A stretch of DNA of 53,047 nt, from NCBI GenBank assembly GCA_035456465.1, contig DATIDD010000009.1, positions 1 through 53,047 on the forward strand, given 5' to 3'. Of this stretch, positions 1-7,700 are shown one piece after another. The notes beneath the pieces were generated by a model. That model searched no databases. It was not told the DNA's origin and saw nothing but the letters and a program-made list of their open reading frames with translations. The position numbers were made by a program, and so were the translations under genes. The stretch comes from DATHTC01 sp035456465 (GTDB taxonomy: Bacteria; Actinomycetota; Thermoleophilia; Gaiellales; Gaiellaceae). The number at the start of each line of letters is the position of its first letter. Position 1 is the stretch's first letter.

Positions 1-125
1 ACGAGGTCCGGCGCGTCCTCGTTGTCGCCGGCGTCGTCCACGACCACCACGGGGTCGGCGGCGAGGGCCGGCGGGGCGCATCCGAGCGCCGCCGCCAGCG
101 CGACCGCTATCACGACCCCTCGCAC
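1..125 (-). CDS. secreted protein, N-terminal fragment (runs off the window)
   Basis: The minus-strand frame opens with GTG at 125 and runs off the left edge. The 41 visible codons give a short basic start, an Ala/Leu/Val-rich core (VIAVALAAALGC) and an ALAAD signal-peptidase site. The mature start contains DDAGDNEDAPDL, a Gly/Asp pattern seen at the start of some actinobacterial exported beta-rich proteins; that comparison is from memory and weak. A TTGACA-17-GACGAT promoter ends 9 nt before the GTG and supports this start. Function cannot be inferred from what is visible. Confidence 0.6.
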   Translation of the reverse strand, partial: MRGVVIAVALAAALGCAPPALAADPVVVVDDAGDNEDAPDL

Positions 126-134
126 CGCGCAGCG

Positions 135-163
135 ATCGTCCTCCTCCGCGCCGGGGCTGTCAA
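135..163 (-). promoter_or_regulatory. promoter of the secreted-protein gene
   Basis: On the minus strand there is a perfect -35 TTGACA (163-158), a 17-bp spacer and a -10-like GACGAT (140-135), followed 9 nt later by the GTG at 125. It lies back to back with the HIT gene promoter. Confidence 0.55.
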
Positions 164-172
164 CGCCGGGGG

Positions 173-178
173 TAGGCT
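173..178 (+). promoter_or_regulatory. -10 box of the HIT gene, probably leaderless
   Basis: TAGGCT lies exactly 6 nt before the GTG at 185. That puts the expected transcription start at the start codon; no Shine-Dalgarno sequence is visible. Confidence 0.5.
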
Positions 179-184
179 CCGCGG

Positions 185-667
185 GTGACGAGGCAGCTGT
201 GGGCGCCCTGGCGGCTCGAGTACGTGCAGGCCGCGGACGAGCAGGAGGGCTGCGTGTTCTGCCTCGCCCGCGACGGCGACGACACCGACCGGCTCGTCGT
301 CCACCGCGGCGAGCGCGGGTTCGTGCTCCTGAACCGGTACCCGTACTCGTCGGGCCATCTGATGGTCGCGCCCGACCGGCACGTCGGCGAGCTCGCCGAG
401 CTCGACGCCGGCGAGGCGGCCGAGATCCACGCGCTCGCGGTCGGCGCGCTCGCGGCGCTGCGCGTCGTCTACGCGCCCGACGGGTTCAACCTCGGGTGGA
501 ACCTCGGCCGGGTCGCGGGGGCGGGCATCGTCGACCACGTCCATCTGCACGTCGTGCCGCGGTGGAACGGCGACACGAACTTCATGCCGGTGCTCGGCGA
601 CGTGAAGGTGATCCCGGAGCACCTGGCGGAGACCCGCAGGCGCCTCGCCGACGCGTGGCCGCGGTGA
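185..667 (+). CDS. HIT family nucleotide hydrolase/phosphorylase
   Basis: The protein has 160 residues. The active-site histidine triad HVHLHVV lies at residues 118-124, inside the usual HIT context with a following PRWNGDTNF. An N-terminal CVFC pair (residues 23-26) resembles the zinc-binding start of the actinobacterial AP4A-phosphorylase-like branch. HIT proteins act on dinucleoside polyphosphates or nucleoside phosphoramidates in the cytoplasm; the exact substrate cannot be read here. GTG 185 is chosen because TAGGCT lies 6 nt upstream and the MTRQLWAPWRLEY start is typical of the branch. The stop overlaps the next gene's start by 4 nt (GTGA), so the two are probably translationally coupled. 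Confidence 0.9.
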   Translation: MTRQLWAPWRLEYVQAADEQEGCVFCLARDGDDTDRLVVHRGERGFVLLNRYPYSSGHLMVAPDRHVGELAELDAGEAAEIHALAVGALAALRVVYAPDGFNLGWNLGRVAGAGIVDHVHLHVVPRWNGDTNFMPVLGDVKVIPEHLAETRRRLADAWPR

Positions 668-1470
668 CGCGCCCGCAGACGGCGGTTCCGCGCGCGCTCC
701 TCGACCTCGCCGAGCACTCCAACACGTTCACGCCGCTCGGCGCCGGCGAACGGCGGCTCGAGGACCCCCGGTTCGTGATCTGGATGGGGCCGTCGCAGAG
801 CCCGTGGTCGACGGTCGTCCAGCACCTGCGCCTGGGCGAGGACGTCGAGGCCGCCGTCGCCGAGGTCCGCGGCCTGCTCGACCGTCTCGACCGTCCGCTC
901 GCGTGCCAGTGGGAGGTCGCGCAGTCGGCCACGCCCGCCGACCTCCACGCCCGCCTCGTCGCGCTCGGCTTCGAGGACGACCCGGAGCCGCACGTGGTCG
1001 GGATGGTGCTGACGGAGGAGCCGCCGCCCGTGCCGGACGGCGTCGAGGTGCGCCCGGTGACGACGCTCGACGACTACGTCGCCTCGCAGGAGCTCGCCCG
1101 GGAGGCCTTCGGCGTCCCCGAGCAGGACCGGGCGGCGATGCGCGAGCGCGACCCGGGGCAGTTCGAGCAGCTGCTCGCGTCCCCCGCTTCGGCGCTCTAC
1201 CTCGCCTTCGTCGACGGCGACCCGGTGGCGAGCGCCCGGGCCACCTTCGCTCCGGTCGGCGTCGTCCTCAACAGCGGCGCGACGGTGCCGCACGCGCGCG
1301 GCCGCGGCGCCTACCGGGCGCTCGTGAGGGCTCGGTGGGACGAGGGCGTGCGGCGCGGCGCGCCCGCGCTGGTCACCCAGGCGGGCGCGCAGTCGCGGCC
1401 GATCCTGCGCGAGCTCGGTTTCGTCGAGGTGGCGGAGATCCGGGTGCTCCGCGACAGGAGCCGCACCTGA
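664..1470 (+). CDS. GNAT family N-acetyltransferase
   Basis: The protein has 268 residues. The C-terminal half carries the GNAT fold: a beta strand (SALYLAFVDGDPVASARATF), the acetyl-CoA loop HARGRGAYRALV (a Q/RxxGxG/A-type motif), and a closing ELGFVEVAEIRVLRD segment. The N-terminal about 130 residues look like a second, degenerate GNAT-like half, which would make this a tandem-GNAT protein; that is inference. GTG 664 overlaps the HIT stop as GTGA, which fixes the start. The substrate is unknown, and the pairing with a HIT protein does not reveal it. Confidence 0.82.
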   Translation: MTRPQTAVPRALLDLAEHSNTFTPLGAGERRLEDPRFVIWMGPSQSPWSTVVQHLRLGEDVEAAVAEVRGLLDRLDRPLACQWEVAQSATPADLHARLVALGFEDDPEPHVVGMVLTEEPPPVPDGVEVRPVTTLDDYVASQELAREAFGVPEQDRAAMRERDPGQFEQLLASPASALYLAFVDGDPVASARATFAPVGVVLNSGATVPHARGRGAYRALVRARWDEGVRRGAPALVTQAGAQSRPILRELGFVEVAEIRVLRDRSRT

Positions 1471-1488
1471 GGTCGTACTGCGGCCCCG

Positions 1489-1551
1489 TCAGAGGAGCCA
1501 GATGAGGAGCAGGACGACCAGGATCAGGACGATGATTCCGGGGATGTACAA
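1489..1551 (-). CDS. candidate 20-aa hydrophobic peptide
   Basis: The space between the convergent GNAT and oxidoreductase genes holds a tiny minus-strand ORF (TTG at 1551, TGA at 1489). It is preceded by an AGGGAG Shine-Dalgarno sequence about 5 nt before the TTG. The peptide is a single uncharged hydrophobic stretch (YIPGIIVLILVVLLLIWLL), the right length to span a membrane. It is too short to place in a family, and conservation would be needed to accept it. Confidence 0.4.
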   Translation of the reverse strand: MYIPGIIVLILVVLLLIWLL

Positions 1552-1638
1552 GGTGTCTCCCTTCGCGTCGTTGTCGCTCGCGGACGGACTCGCGTTCGTC
1601 CAGACCAACAACGGCGGAGGTGCCCGGACGGTTACGCG

Positions 1639-3021
1639 CTAGCGGCGCCCGAGCGGCACCCCGAGCAGGCGCGGCAGCCCGGCGACGGCGCGGTCGGCCG
1701 CCCGCGGTCGGCGGCCGGCCTGCTCCGCGTCCTCGACGGCGAGCAGCGCGCGGCGGACCACCGCCCCGCCGGCGCCCTTCGCCGGCTCGGGCGGCAGCGC
1801 CCGCGGCAGTGGTCGGACGAGCGGCAGCCGCGCCCACGCGTCGTCGGCGCGGACGACGAGCGACGCGAGCGCCTGGGCGGCGAGCCAGCTGGGGCCGACG
1901 CCGCTGCCGGAGTAGCCAGCGGCGTAGTGGATACGCGCCGCCGTTCCGCGTTCGGCCAGCGTGCCCACGAACGGCAGCTGATCCGACGAGACGTCGATCG
2001 GCCCGCCCCAGCCGTGCGTGACCCGCACCTCCGAGAGCGACGGGAGGAGCGCCCGCAGCCCGGTCTCGGCGCGGCCGATCGCCGCCGGCCCGGCGAAGAG
2101 CCGGTCGTCGATCCGCCCGCCGCGGGCGATCTCCCCGCCCCCGCTCCCCATCAACACGCGCCCGTCGCCGGTGGTGCGGAAGTAGTGGACGAACATGCGG
2201 CCGTCGACGATCGCCTCGCCCCCGGTCCAGCGGAGCTCTTCGAGCAGCGCCGGCACCGGCTCGGTCACGACACAGGCGCTGCCGAACGCCGTCAGCCGCC
2301 GCGCGAGCGGGCGCCAGCGCGCGGCCCACGCGTTCACGGCGACGACGACCTCCGGCGCGCGGACGGAGCCTCCGTCCGTCCGGACGAGCCCGCCGCGGGC
2401 CGTGCGGACGGGCGAGCACTCGTGGATCTCCACTCCCGCCTCCTCGACGCGACGGCGCAGCGCGCGGGCCAGCCGCGCGGGCTGCACGGTCGCGCCGTGA
2501 CGGACGAGCACGCCGCGCCGGAACACCGGCGACGCGCACCGTGCCGCGACCTCGTCGCGCGTCAGCGCCACCGCCTCCTCCGGGACGCCGAGCTCGTCGG
2601 CGGCCCGGACGAGCGCGTCGAGCGCGGCGTCCTGCGCCGGCGCCGCGGAGACCTTCAGCAGGCCGCCCTCGACGAGGCCGACGTCGTCGCCCAGCGCGCG
2701 GACGGCGATCACCGAGCCCTCGGACGCGCGGGCGAGGCGCAGCGCCGCCTCGTCGCCGAGCCGCTCCCGCAGCAGCGGCAGGCGCGACCAGTAGCCGTGG
2801 AGGAAGCCGCCGTTGAGTCCGCTCGGACCGGTCCCGCAGCGCCCCGCCTCGAGCAGCACGACGCGCAGGCCGGGCGCGCGCGCCCGCAGCGCCAGCGCCG
2901 TCCAGAGGCCGGTGTAGCCGCCGCCGACGATCGCGACGTCGGCGTCCGTCTCCCGCGTCAGTGCCGGCGCCGGCGGCGCGGGCGGCGCCTCCTCGAGCCA
3001 GTAGGCGACGCCGGGCTGCAC
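1639..3021 (-). CDS. FAD-dependent oxidoreductase (glycine/D-amino-acid oxidase family)
   Basis: The protein has 460 residues. A dinucleotide-binding GGGYTG motif follows a strand at residues 29-38 (VAIVGGGYTG), with the acidic end of the second strand in VVLLEAGRCG and then the substrate-side GPSGLNGGF loop. The DAO fold continues to a C-terminal GYSGSGVGPSWLAAQALASL region that caps FAD. Relatives include gamma-glutamylputrescine oxidase and sarcosine-oxidase-like enzymes that oxidise a secondary or primary amine; the substrate is not readable. The gene lies 10 nt after the gene upstream on the same strand. GTG 3021 is preceded by TAGGGT at 7 nt, so it may also have its own leaderless promoter. 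Confidence 0.85.
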   Translation of the reverse strand: MQPGVAYWLEEAPPAPPAPALTRETDADVAIVGGGYTGLWTALALRARAPGLRVVLLEAGRCGTGPSGLNGGFLHGYWSRLPLLRERLGDEAALRLARASEGSVIAVRALGDDVGLVEGGLLKVSAAPAQDAALDALVRAADELGVPEEAVALTRDEVAARCASPVFRRGVLVRHGATVQPARLARALRRRVEEAGVEIHECSPVRTARGGLVRTDGGSVRAPEVVVAVNAWAARWRPLARRLTAFGSACVVTEPVPALLEELRWTGGEAIVDGRMFVHYFRTTGDGRVLMGSGGGEIARGGRIDDRLFAGPAAIGRAETGLRALLPSLSEVRVTHGWGGPIDVSSDQLPFVGTLAERGTAARIHYAAGYSGSGVGPSWLAAQALASLVVRADDAWARLPLVRPLPRALPPEPAKGAGGAVVRRALLAVEDAEQAGRRPRAADRAVAGLPRLLGVPLGRR

Positions 3022-3028
3022 GCAGGCG

Positions 3029-3034
3029 ACCCTA
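3029..3034 (-). promoter_or_regulatory. -10 box of the FAD oxidoreductase gene
   Basis: TAGGGT lies 7 nt before the GTG at 3021. Its TAG is also the stop codon of the preceding gene, so a stop codon and a promoter element share bases. Confidence 0.4.
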
Positions 3035-3652
3035 CTCGGGGGGGCCCGCCCAGGTGTACGCCTCCTCGGCGACGCGCGGCCGCCCGTCGACCACGTCCTT
3101 CCAGGCGAGCGCGGCGCGCCACGCCCCCGGCGTCCGCGGGAGGCGTGCCAGCAGGGCGGACGCCCCCTCGCCCTCGAACACGAACACGGCCTCGCGGTCG
3201 GTCAGGAAGACGTCGTGCCGCGTCAGCTCGGCGCCCTCGAGCTCGAACGGCGGTCCGGCGCCGATCAACGCGGCCGCGCGCTCCCGCGCCTCCGGCTTGA
3301 TCGGAACGACCACGAGCACCCGCGGCCCGACCGCCGCCGCGCGGCCGACGAGCCCCGCGACCGCGTCGGCGAGCTCGAACGCGGTGCCGAAGCCCTCGAG
3401 CGCCGCCACGAACACGGGCTCCTCGTCGCGCCGTTCCAGGACGACGGTGCGGGTGCCGTTCACGAGCTCGCGCGGGCTGCGGCCGATCCGCACCTCGGCG
3501 ATGCCGGCGTACGGCACGTAGCGGACGGAGCCGCCGCCGTTGGTGGTCGCACCGCGAAGCGCCAGCGCGTCGCCGGCCAGCTCCAGCTGCCCGACGAACG
3601 TCTGTCCCTCGCCCTCGCGCCACGCGATCCCGTAGACCGTCCCCGCCGCCAT
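3032..3652 (-). CDS. conserved-looking hypothetical protein, two-part
   Basis: The protein has 206 residues with no signal peptide or membrane segment. The N-terminal half is rich in short strands (VYGIAW, VGQLELAGDALALRG, YAGIAEVRIG, RTVVLER), suggesting a PH-like or small beta-barrel fold. The C-terminal half (VLVVVPIKPEARERAAALI, DVFLTDREAVFVFEGEG, PRTPGAWRAALAWKDVV) resembles a small dimeric alpha/beta-barrel domain of the stress-response type. I do not recognise a named family. The ATG at 3652 has an AAGGG about 14 nt upstream. It is divergent from the GH15 gene and probably co-transcribed with the FAD oxidoreductase. Confidence 0.75.
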   Translation of the reverse strand: MAAGTVYGIAWREGEGQTFVGQLELAGDALALRGATTNGGGSVRYVPYAGIAEVRIGRSPRELVNGTRTVVLERRDEEPVFVAALEGFGTAFELADAVAGLVGRAAAVGPRVLVVVPIKPEARERAAALIGAGPPFELEGAELTRHDVFLTDREAVFVFEGEGASALLARLPRTPGAWRAALAWKDVVDGRPRVAEEAYTWAGPPE

Positions 3653-3734
3653 CGCCAGAGCGTGCCCTTGGCCCCGTCCCGCCGCGTCGGGGAAAACCCG
3701 CGACCTTCGACCGCGTATGCAAGGGTTTGCGGCG

Positions 3735-5543
3735 GTGTCGCCGCCGATCGAGGACTACGGGCTGATCGGTGACACGCAGACGGCGGCGCTCGTCTCGCGC
3801 CTCGGCGCGATCGATTGGCTGTGCCTGCCGCGCTTCGACTCGGGCGCCTGCTTCGCCGCCCTCCTCGGCGACGAGCGCTACGGCCACTGGACGATCGCGC
3901 CCGCGACGGGCGTGCGCCGGACGAGCCGGCGCTACCGCGGCGACACGCTGGTGCTGGAGACCGAGCTCGAGGCACACGACGGCACCGTGCGGATCGTCGA
4001 CTTCATGCCGCCGCGCGAGCGCAAGCCCGACCTCGTCCGGATCGTGGAGGGCGTCCGCGGCCGCCCACGGATCCGCTCGACGATCGTCCTCCGCTTCGAC
4101 TACGGCTCGATCACGCCGTGGCTCCGGCCCCTCGACGGCGCCGTCGCCGCGATCGGCGGCCCCGACGCCGTCGTCCTGCACACCCCCGCACCCGTCGAGG
4201 CGCGCTCGCGCGAGGGGACGCTCGTCTCCGAGCTCGTCGTTCCCGAGGGCGAGCGGGTGCCGTTCGTGCTCACCTGGTTCCCGTCCGCGGAGGCGCTGCC
4301 CGACCCGATCGACGTCGCCCGGGCGCTCGCGGACACGGACTCGTTCTGGCACGCGTGGGCCGACCGGTGCCGCGTCGGAGGGCCCCACCGGGACGCAGTC
4401 GTCCGCTCGCTCGTGACGCTGAAGGCGCTCACCTACGCTCCGACCGGCGGGATCGTCGCGGCCGCAACGACCTCCCTCCCGGAGCGGCTCGGAGGCGTGC
4501 GCAACTGGGACTACCGCTACTGCTGGGTCCGCGACGCGACCTTCACCCTCCACGCGCTGCTCGAGTCGGGGTTCAAGAAGGAGGCGGAGGCGTGGCGCGA
4601 CTGGCTGCTGCGGGCGGTCGCGGGCGACCCGCGCGACCTCCAGATCATGTACGGGCCGGCGGGCGAGCGCCGCCTCCCCGAACTCGAGCTGCCGTGGCTC
4701 CCGGGATATGAGGGCTCGAGCCCCGTCCGCGTCGGCAACCGCGCGCACGAGCAGCGCCAGCTCGACGTCTACGGAGAGCTGATGGACATGCTCCACCAGG
4801 CGCGAGAGGCCGGCATCCCGGCCGAGACGGAGGCCTGGGAGCTGCAGCGCGCGCTGCTCGAGGCGCTGGAGTCACGTTGGCGCGAGCCGGATGCGGGGAT
4901 CTGGGAGGTCCGGGGCCCGCCGCGTCACTTCACGCACTCGAAGGTCATGGCCTGGGTCGCGTTCGACCGCGCCGCCCGGGCGGTCGAGGCGCACGGCCGC
5001 GACGGCCCGGCCGACCGCTGGCGGCGGCTCGCACACGAGATTCACGCCGAGGCCTGCCGCGAGGGGTTCGACGCCGACCGCAACGCCTTCGTGCAGTCGT
5101 ACGGATCCTCGCTGCTCGACGCGAGCCTGCTGCTGATCCCGGTCGTCGGGTTCCTGCCGCCCGACGACCCGCGCGTCGTCGGCACCGTCGAGGCCGTTCG
5201 CCGTGACTTGATGCACGACGGCCTCGTGCAGCGCTACCCGGCGACCGACGAGGCGCAGGCGGTCGACGGCCTTCCACCCGGCGAGGGAGCGTTCCTCGCC
5301 TGCAGCTTCTGGCTCGCGGACGCGCTCGTCCGCGTCGGCCGGCGCGACGAGGCGGAGGCGCTGTTCGGGCGGCTCCTCGCCCTGCGGACGGATCTCGGGC
5401 TGCTGGCGGAGGAGTACGACCCCGAGGCGAAGCGGCTCGTCGGCAACTTCCCGCAGGCCTTCTCGCACGTCGGCCTGGTGAACGCGGCCGCGGCCCTCGC
5501 CGGCACGATGGCGAGGAGGCCGCAGGGTGATTCGGCGCGTTGA
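3735..5543 (+). CDS. glycoside hydrolase family 15 (glucoamylase/trehalase-like)
   Basis: The protein has 602 residues. An N-terminal trehalase-like beta domain (PPIEDYGLIGDTQTAALV, IDWLCLPRFDS) is followed by an (alpha/alpha)6 catalytic barrel marked by GGVRNWDYRYCWVRDATFTL and LPWLPGYEGS. Family knowledge places the general acid at the Glu of GIWEVRG (near residue 391) and the base in LAEEYDP (near 559-560). GH15 enzymes release glucose from alpha-glucans or trehalose; the bacterial branch with this N-terminus includes trehalases, so both are possible. GTG 3735 is preferred because AAGGG lies 9 nt upstream and family members usually begin SPPIEDY. The in-frame ATG at 3717 is the alternative and adds 6 residues. 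No signal peptide is visible, so it is probably cytoplasmic. Confidence 0.9.
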   Translation: MSPPIEDYGLIGDTQTAALVSRLGAIDWLCLPRFDSGACFAALLGDERYGHWTIAPATGVRRTSRRYRGDTLVLETELEAHDGTVRIVDFMPPRERKPDLVRIVEGVRGRPRIRSTIVLRFDYGSITPWLRPLDGAVAAIGGPDAVVLHTPAPVEARSREGTLVSELVVPEGERVPFVLTWFPSAEALPDPIDVARALADTDSFWHAWADRCRVGGPHRDAVVRSLVTLKALTYAPTGGIVAAATTSLPERLGGVRNWDYRYCWVRDATFTLHALLESGFKKEAEAWRDWLLRAVAGDPRDLQIMYGPAGERRLPELELPWLPGYEGSSPVRVGNRAHEQRQLDVYGELMDMLHQAREAGIPAETEAWELQRALLEALESRWREPDAGIWEVRGPPRHFTHSKVMAWVAFDRAARAVEAHGRDGPADRWRRLAHEIHAEACREGFDADRNAFVQSYGSSLLDASLLLIPVVGFLPPDDPRVVGTVEAVRRDLMHDGLVQRYPATDEAQAVDGLPPGEGAFLACSFWLADALVRVGRRDEAEALFGRLLALRTDLGLLAEEYDPEAKRLVGNFPQAFSHVGLVNAAAALAGTMARRPQGDSAR

Positions 5544-5588
5544 TCGCCCCGACGACCGATCCTGCTGGCGCAGGCGCGCGCGGATGCC

Positions 5589-5594
5589 TAGCGT
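5589..5594 (+). promoter_or_regulatory. -10 box of the DMT transporter gene
   Basis: TAGCGT lies exactly 6 nt before the ATG at 5601, predicting a leaderless transcript. No Shine-Dalgarno sequence is present. Confidence 0.5.
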
Positions 5595-5600
5595 GGGACG

Positions 5601-6503
5601 ATGACCCGGCGCGGCCTGCTCCTGTTCGCGGCGATGTGCGTGATCTGGGGCGTGCCGTACCTGCTGATCCGCGTCGCCGTCCGCGACCTGAGCCCGGCCG
5701 CGCTCGTGCTTGCCCGCACCGGCATCGGGGCGCTGCTGCTCCTGCCGCTCGCCGCCGCCCGGGAGGAGCTCCGGCCGCTGGCGCGCCACTGGGCGCCGCT
5801 GCTCGCGTTCGCGGCGATCGAGATCGCGATCCCCTGGGTCCTGCTCGGCGCGGCCGAGCAGCGCGTTTCGAGCTCGCTGGCGGCGCTCCTGATCGCGGCG
5901 GTGCCGCTCGTGGCCGCCGTGATCGCTCGGACGACCGGCGACCGCGAGCGGCTCGGGCTCCCGAGCGCCGTCGGGCTGGCGCTCGGCGTCGTGGGCGTGG
6001 CCGCGATCGTCGGGCTCAACCTCGAGGGCGCGGGCGTCCTGCCGCTGAGCGAGCTCGCCCTCGTGGCGGCCTGCTACGCGGTCGGCCCCGTCATCCTGCA
6101 GCGCTACCTCGCCGGGCTCCCGGCGCTGGGCGTGATCGCCGCGTCGCTCGCGGTCACCGCCGTCGTCTACCTCCCGATCGCCGCGTTCAGCCTCCCGGGG
6201 GAGGTGCCCTCGGGGCGGGCGATCGCATCCGTCGTCGGGCTCGCCGTCGTCTGCACCGCGGTCGCGTTCGTGTGCTTCTTCGCTCTCATCGCGGAGATCG
6301 GCCCCGTCCGCGCCACCGTGATCACGTACGTGAACCCGGCCGTCGCGGCCGTCCTCGGGGTCGCGGTCCTCGGCGAGCGGTTCACGGCGGGCATGGCCGC
6401 AGGGTTCGCGCTCGTGCTCGCCGGGTCGGTGCTCGCGACGCGGCCGGGAACGCGGCGGCGGCGTGACGACCGCGCGCTCGACCCCGCCTCCGAGCCGGTC
6501 TGA
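5601..6503 (+). CDS. EamA/DMT family membrane transporter
   Basis: The protein has 300 residues with about ten hydrophobic helices in two repeated EamA halves. The first begins CVIWGVPYLLIRVAV with a conserved TrpGly in helix 1. The second starts near ALVAACYAVGPVILQRYLAG and ends in the typical VTYVNPAVAAVLGVAVLGE followed by AGFALVLAGSVLA. The family exports or exchanges small metabolites across the cytoplasmic membrane; the substrate is unknown. It begins 57 nt after the GH15 gene on the same strand but has its own -10 box 6 nt before the ATG. Confidence 0.88.
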   Translation: MTRRGLLLFAAMCVIWGVPYLLIRVAVRDLSPAALVLARTGIGALLLLPLAAAREELRPLARHWAPLLAFAAIEIAIPWVLLGAAEQRVSSSLAALLIAAVPLVAAVIARTTGDRERLGLPSAVGLALGVVGVAAIVGLNLEGAGVLPLSELALVAACYAVGPVILQRYLAGLPALGVIAASLAVTAVVYLPIAAFSLPGEVPSGRAIASVVGLAVVCTAVAFVCFFALIAEIGPVRATVITYVNPAVAAVLGVAVLGERFTAGMAAGFALVLAGSVLATRPGTRRRRDDRALDPASEPV

Positions 6504-6544
6504 GGCGCGGCCCAGCGCGGCCTCGGTGCTCGGTCGAGGAGATC

Positions 6545-6631
6545 GGGCTAGAGCGGTGGTTGTGGACCTCGGAGATGCGGCCCCTCCGCGGCCCGCTTCC
6601 CGGGCGATGGGACGCGACCACCGCTCTGCCC
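6545..6631. repeat. 87-bp imperfect inverted repeat
   Basis: The arms are a perfect 11-bp pair, AGAGCGGTGGT (6550-6560) and ACCACCGCTCT (6617-6627). Outer GGGC (6545-6548) and GCCC (6628-6631) extend the stem to 15 bp past one unpaired T. The 56-nt interior holds further short GC stems. It sits between the convergent ends of the DMT transporter and a secreted-protein gene. No T-run follows on either strand, so it is not a simple intrinsic terminator. The rest of the 267-bp gap shows no supported gene. Confidence 0.55.
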
Positions 6632-6770
6632 AATCCCGTGGAACGATGTCTCCCCGGCGCCCGGATCTCATCGGTAGTTCTCCACACATTTGTCAATGCG
6701 TCGGACGCGCTGCGAGACGGCGACGCAAACGCGCTCCCCGAATTCGCGCCGGCACGTCCCGGGCGGACTG

Positions 6771-7043
6771 CTAACCGGCGCGAGAGACGCGCCGCCCGAT
6801 CGACGGGTCGTAGTAGGAGCCGTCGTCCCGCAGATCCACGTACGTCTCCGACGTGCCGACGGCGACACCCGTCTCGTGGGGCCAGAACGCACTCGACGTC
6901 TCGCCCGGAAGCATGTCGGTCTCGCTTGACGCGGAGCCGGCGCCCGCGACCGCCTGGGCGCCCGGCACGGCGAGCGCCGCCGCAGCGAAGGCGACAATGA
7001 GGCAGCGCCGCAGCCGGAGCCTCCGCCTGGTGCTCCTGAACAT
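6771..7043 (-). CDS. small secreted protein of unknown function
   Basis: The protein has 90 residues. A strongly basic start (RSTRRRLRLRR) is followed by a hydrophobic core (CLIVAFAAAALAVPGAQAVA) and a clear signal-peptidase site near AQA-VA. The mature part of about 60 residues contains SSAFWPHETGVAVG, TYVDLRDDGSYYDP and IGRRVSR, with no recognised domain and no cysteine. The ATG at 7043 has an AGGGAGG Shine-Dalgarno sequence 5 nt upstream. It is convergent with the DMT transporter gene. The 224 bp between it and the tRNA hold an 8-bp TGACGTCA palindrome (7086-7093) and the tRNA terminator. Confidence 0.7.
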   Translation of the reverse strand: MFRSTRRRLRLRRCLIVAFAAAALAVPGAQAVAGAGSASSETDMLPGETSSAFWPHETGVAVGTSETYVDLRDDGSYYDPSIGRRVSRAG

Positions 7044-7224
7044 CCCGTCCTCCCTCTGTCACCCGACCGCCCCACGCGACCGGCATGACGTCAGCGTCCG
7101 ACCCGGCGCTAGGCGCCGACCGTCATCCGCGCTAAACGGACGCTAAGCCGCACGGGCGGCCCAGCCCGAACTGCGGCGGCTTCCGTCGGTCTTGAGCGGA
7201 CAACGAGAGCAGCCATAGAACGGG

Positions 7225-7247
7225 AAAACCCGCTGCACGGAGCGGGT
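7225..7247 (-). terminator. intrinsic terminator of tRNA-Gly
   Basis: On the minus strand a perfect 7-bp stem, ACCCGCT/AGCGGGT with a 6-nt loop, runs directly into a T-run. It lies about 20 nt beyond the tRNA 3' end. Confidence 0.75.
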
Positions 7248-7267
7248 CTTCGGCGTGGTTCGGTTGA

Positions 7268-7340
7268 AGCGGGCGATGGGGCTCGAACCCACGACCCTCA
7301 GCTTGGGAAGCTGATGCTCTACCAACTGAGCTACGCCCGC
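7268..7340 (-). tRNA. tRNA-Gly (anticodon CCC)
   Basis: A complete cloverleaf is visible. The 7-bp acceptor stem GCGGGCG/CGCCCGC is followed by a D-arm GCTC/GAGC, a 5-bp anticodon stem with loop TTCCCAA (anticodon CCC), and a T-arm with loop TTCGAGC. The discriminator base is U, as expected for tRNA-Gly. CCA is not encoded. It decodes GGG codons. A TATCCT -10 box lies 12 nt upstream and a terminator about 20 nt downstream, so it is a single-gene transcription unit. Confidence 0.96.
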
Positions 7341-7352
7341 AGGACGGTGCCG

Positions 7353-7358
7353 AGGATA
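7353..7358 (-). promoter_or_regulatory. -10 box of tRNA-Gly
   Basis: TATCCT (minus strand) lies 12 nt before the mature tRNA 5' end, leaving a leader of about 5 nt for RNase P to remove. No good -35 was found. Confidence 0.5.
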
Positions 7359-7477
7359 CCCGGAAATCCCTCGTCCGGGGCTGGTGCAGGCCCCGTCGAC
7401 GGCCGACCATCCGGGAACCGGCGGGGACCGCGTCGGGCCGTTGCCCAAGCCGTTTGCCCAACCATCAGGAGGGAGCT

Positions 7478-7633
7478 GTGCCCGCACCGCATCTCAGAGA
7501 CGAGCAGGGCCAGACAATGGCCGAGTACGGCGTCGTCCTCGCGATCATCACCGCCGGCGTCCTCGCGGCGTGGCTCGCGTTCAGCGGCGCGATCGTCTCG
7601 GCGATCCTGAAGACCGTCTCCCTGATGCCGTAG
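7478..7633 (+). CDS. Flp-type (type IVb) pilin-like prepilin
   Basis: The protein has 51 residues. A short hydrophilic leader ending DEQG is followed by QTMAEYGVVLAIITAG, the class III prepilin signature: Gly at -1 (residue 11), Glu at +5 (residue 16) and adjacent Tyr. A single hydrophobic helix follows and the mature peptide is about 40 residues. Flp pilins are cleaved by TadV-type peptidases and assembled by a Tad machine. No tad gene lies in this window, so the pilin is an orphan here. GTG 7478 has a near-perfect AGGAGGG Shine-Dalgarno sequence. Confidence 0.85.
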   Translation: MPAPHLRDEQGQTMAEYGVVLAIITAGVLAAWLAFSGAIVSAILKTVSLMP

Positions 7634-7700
7634 CGGTCGTCCGCTGCGGCGATTGGGCGATACTTCGTCCCGGGACCCCAGGCTGCACCAGGGAGGGACG

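Noticed and set aside
7132..7487. Minus-strand ORFs of 109 and 114 codons with a VAQLVEHQLPKL-like peptide
   Set aside because: They translate tRNA-Gly. This peptide is a well-known tRNA artefact.
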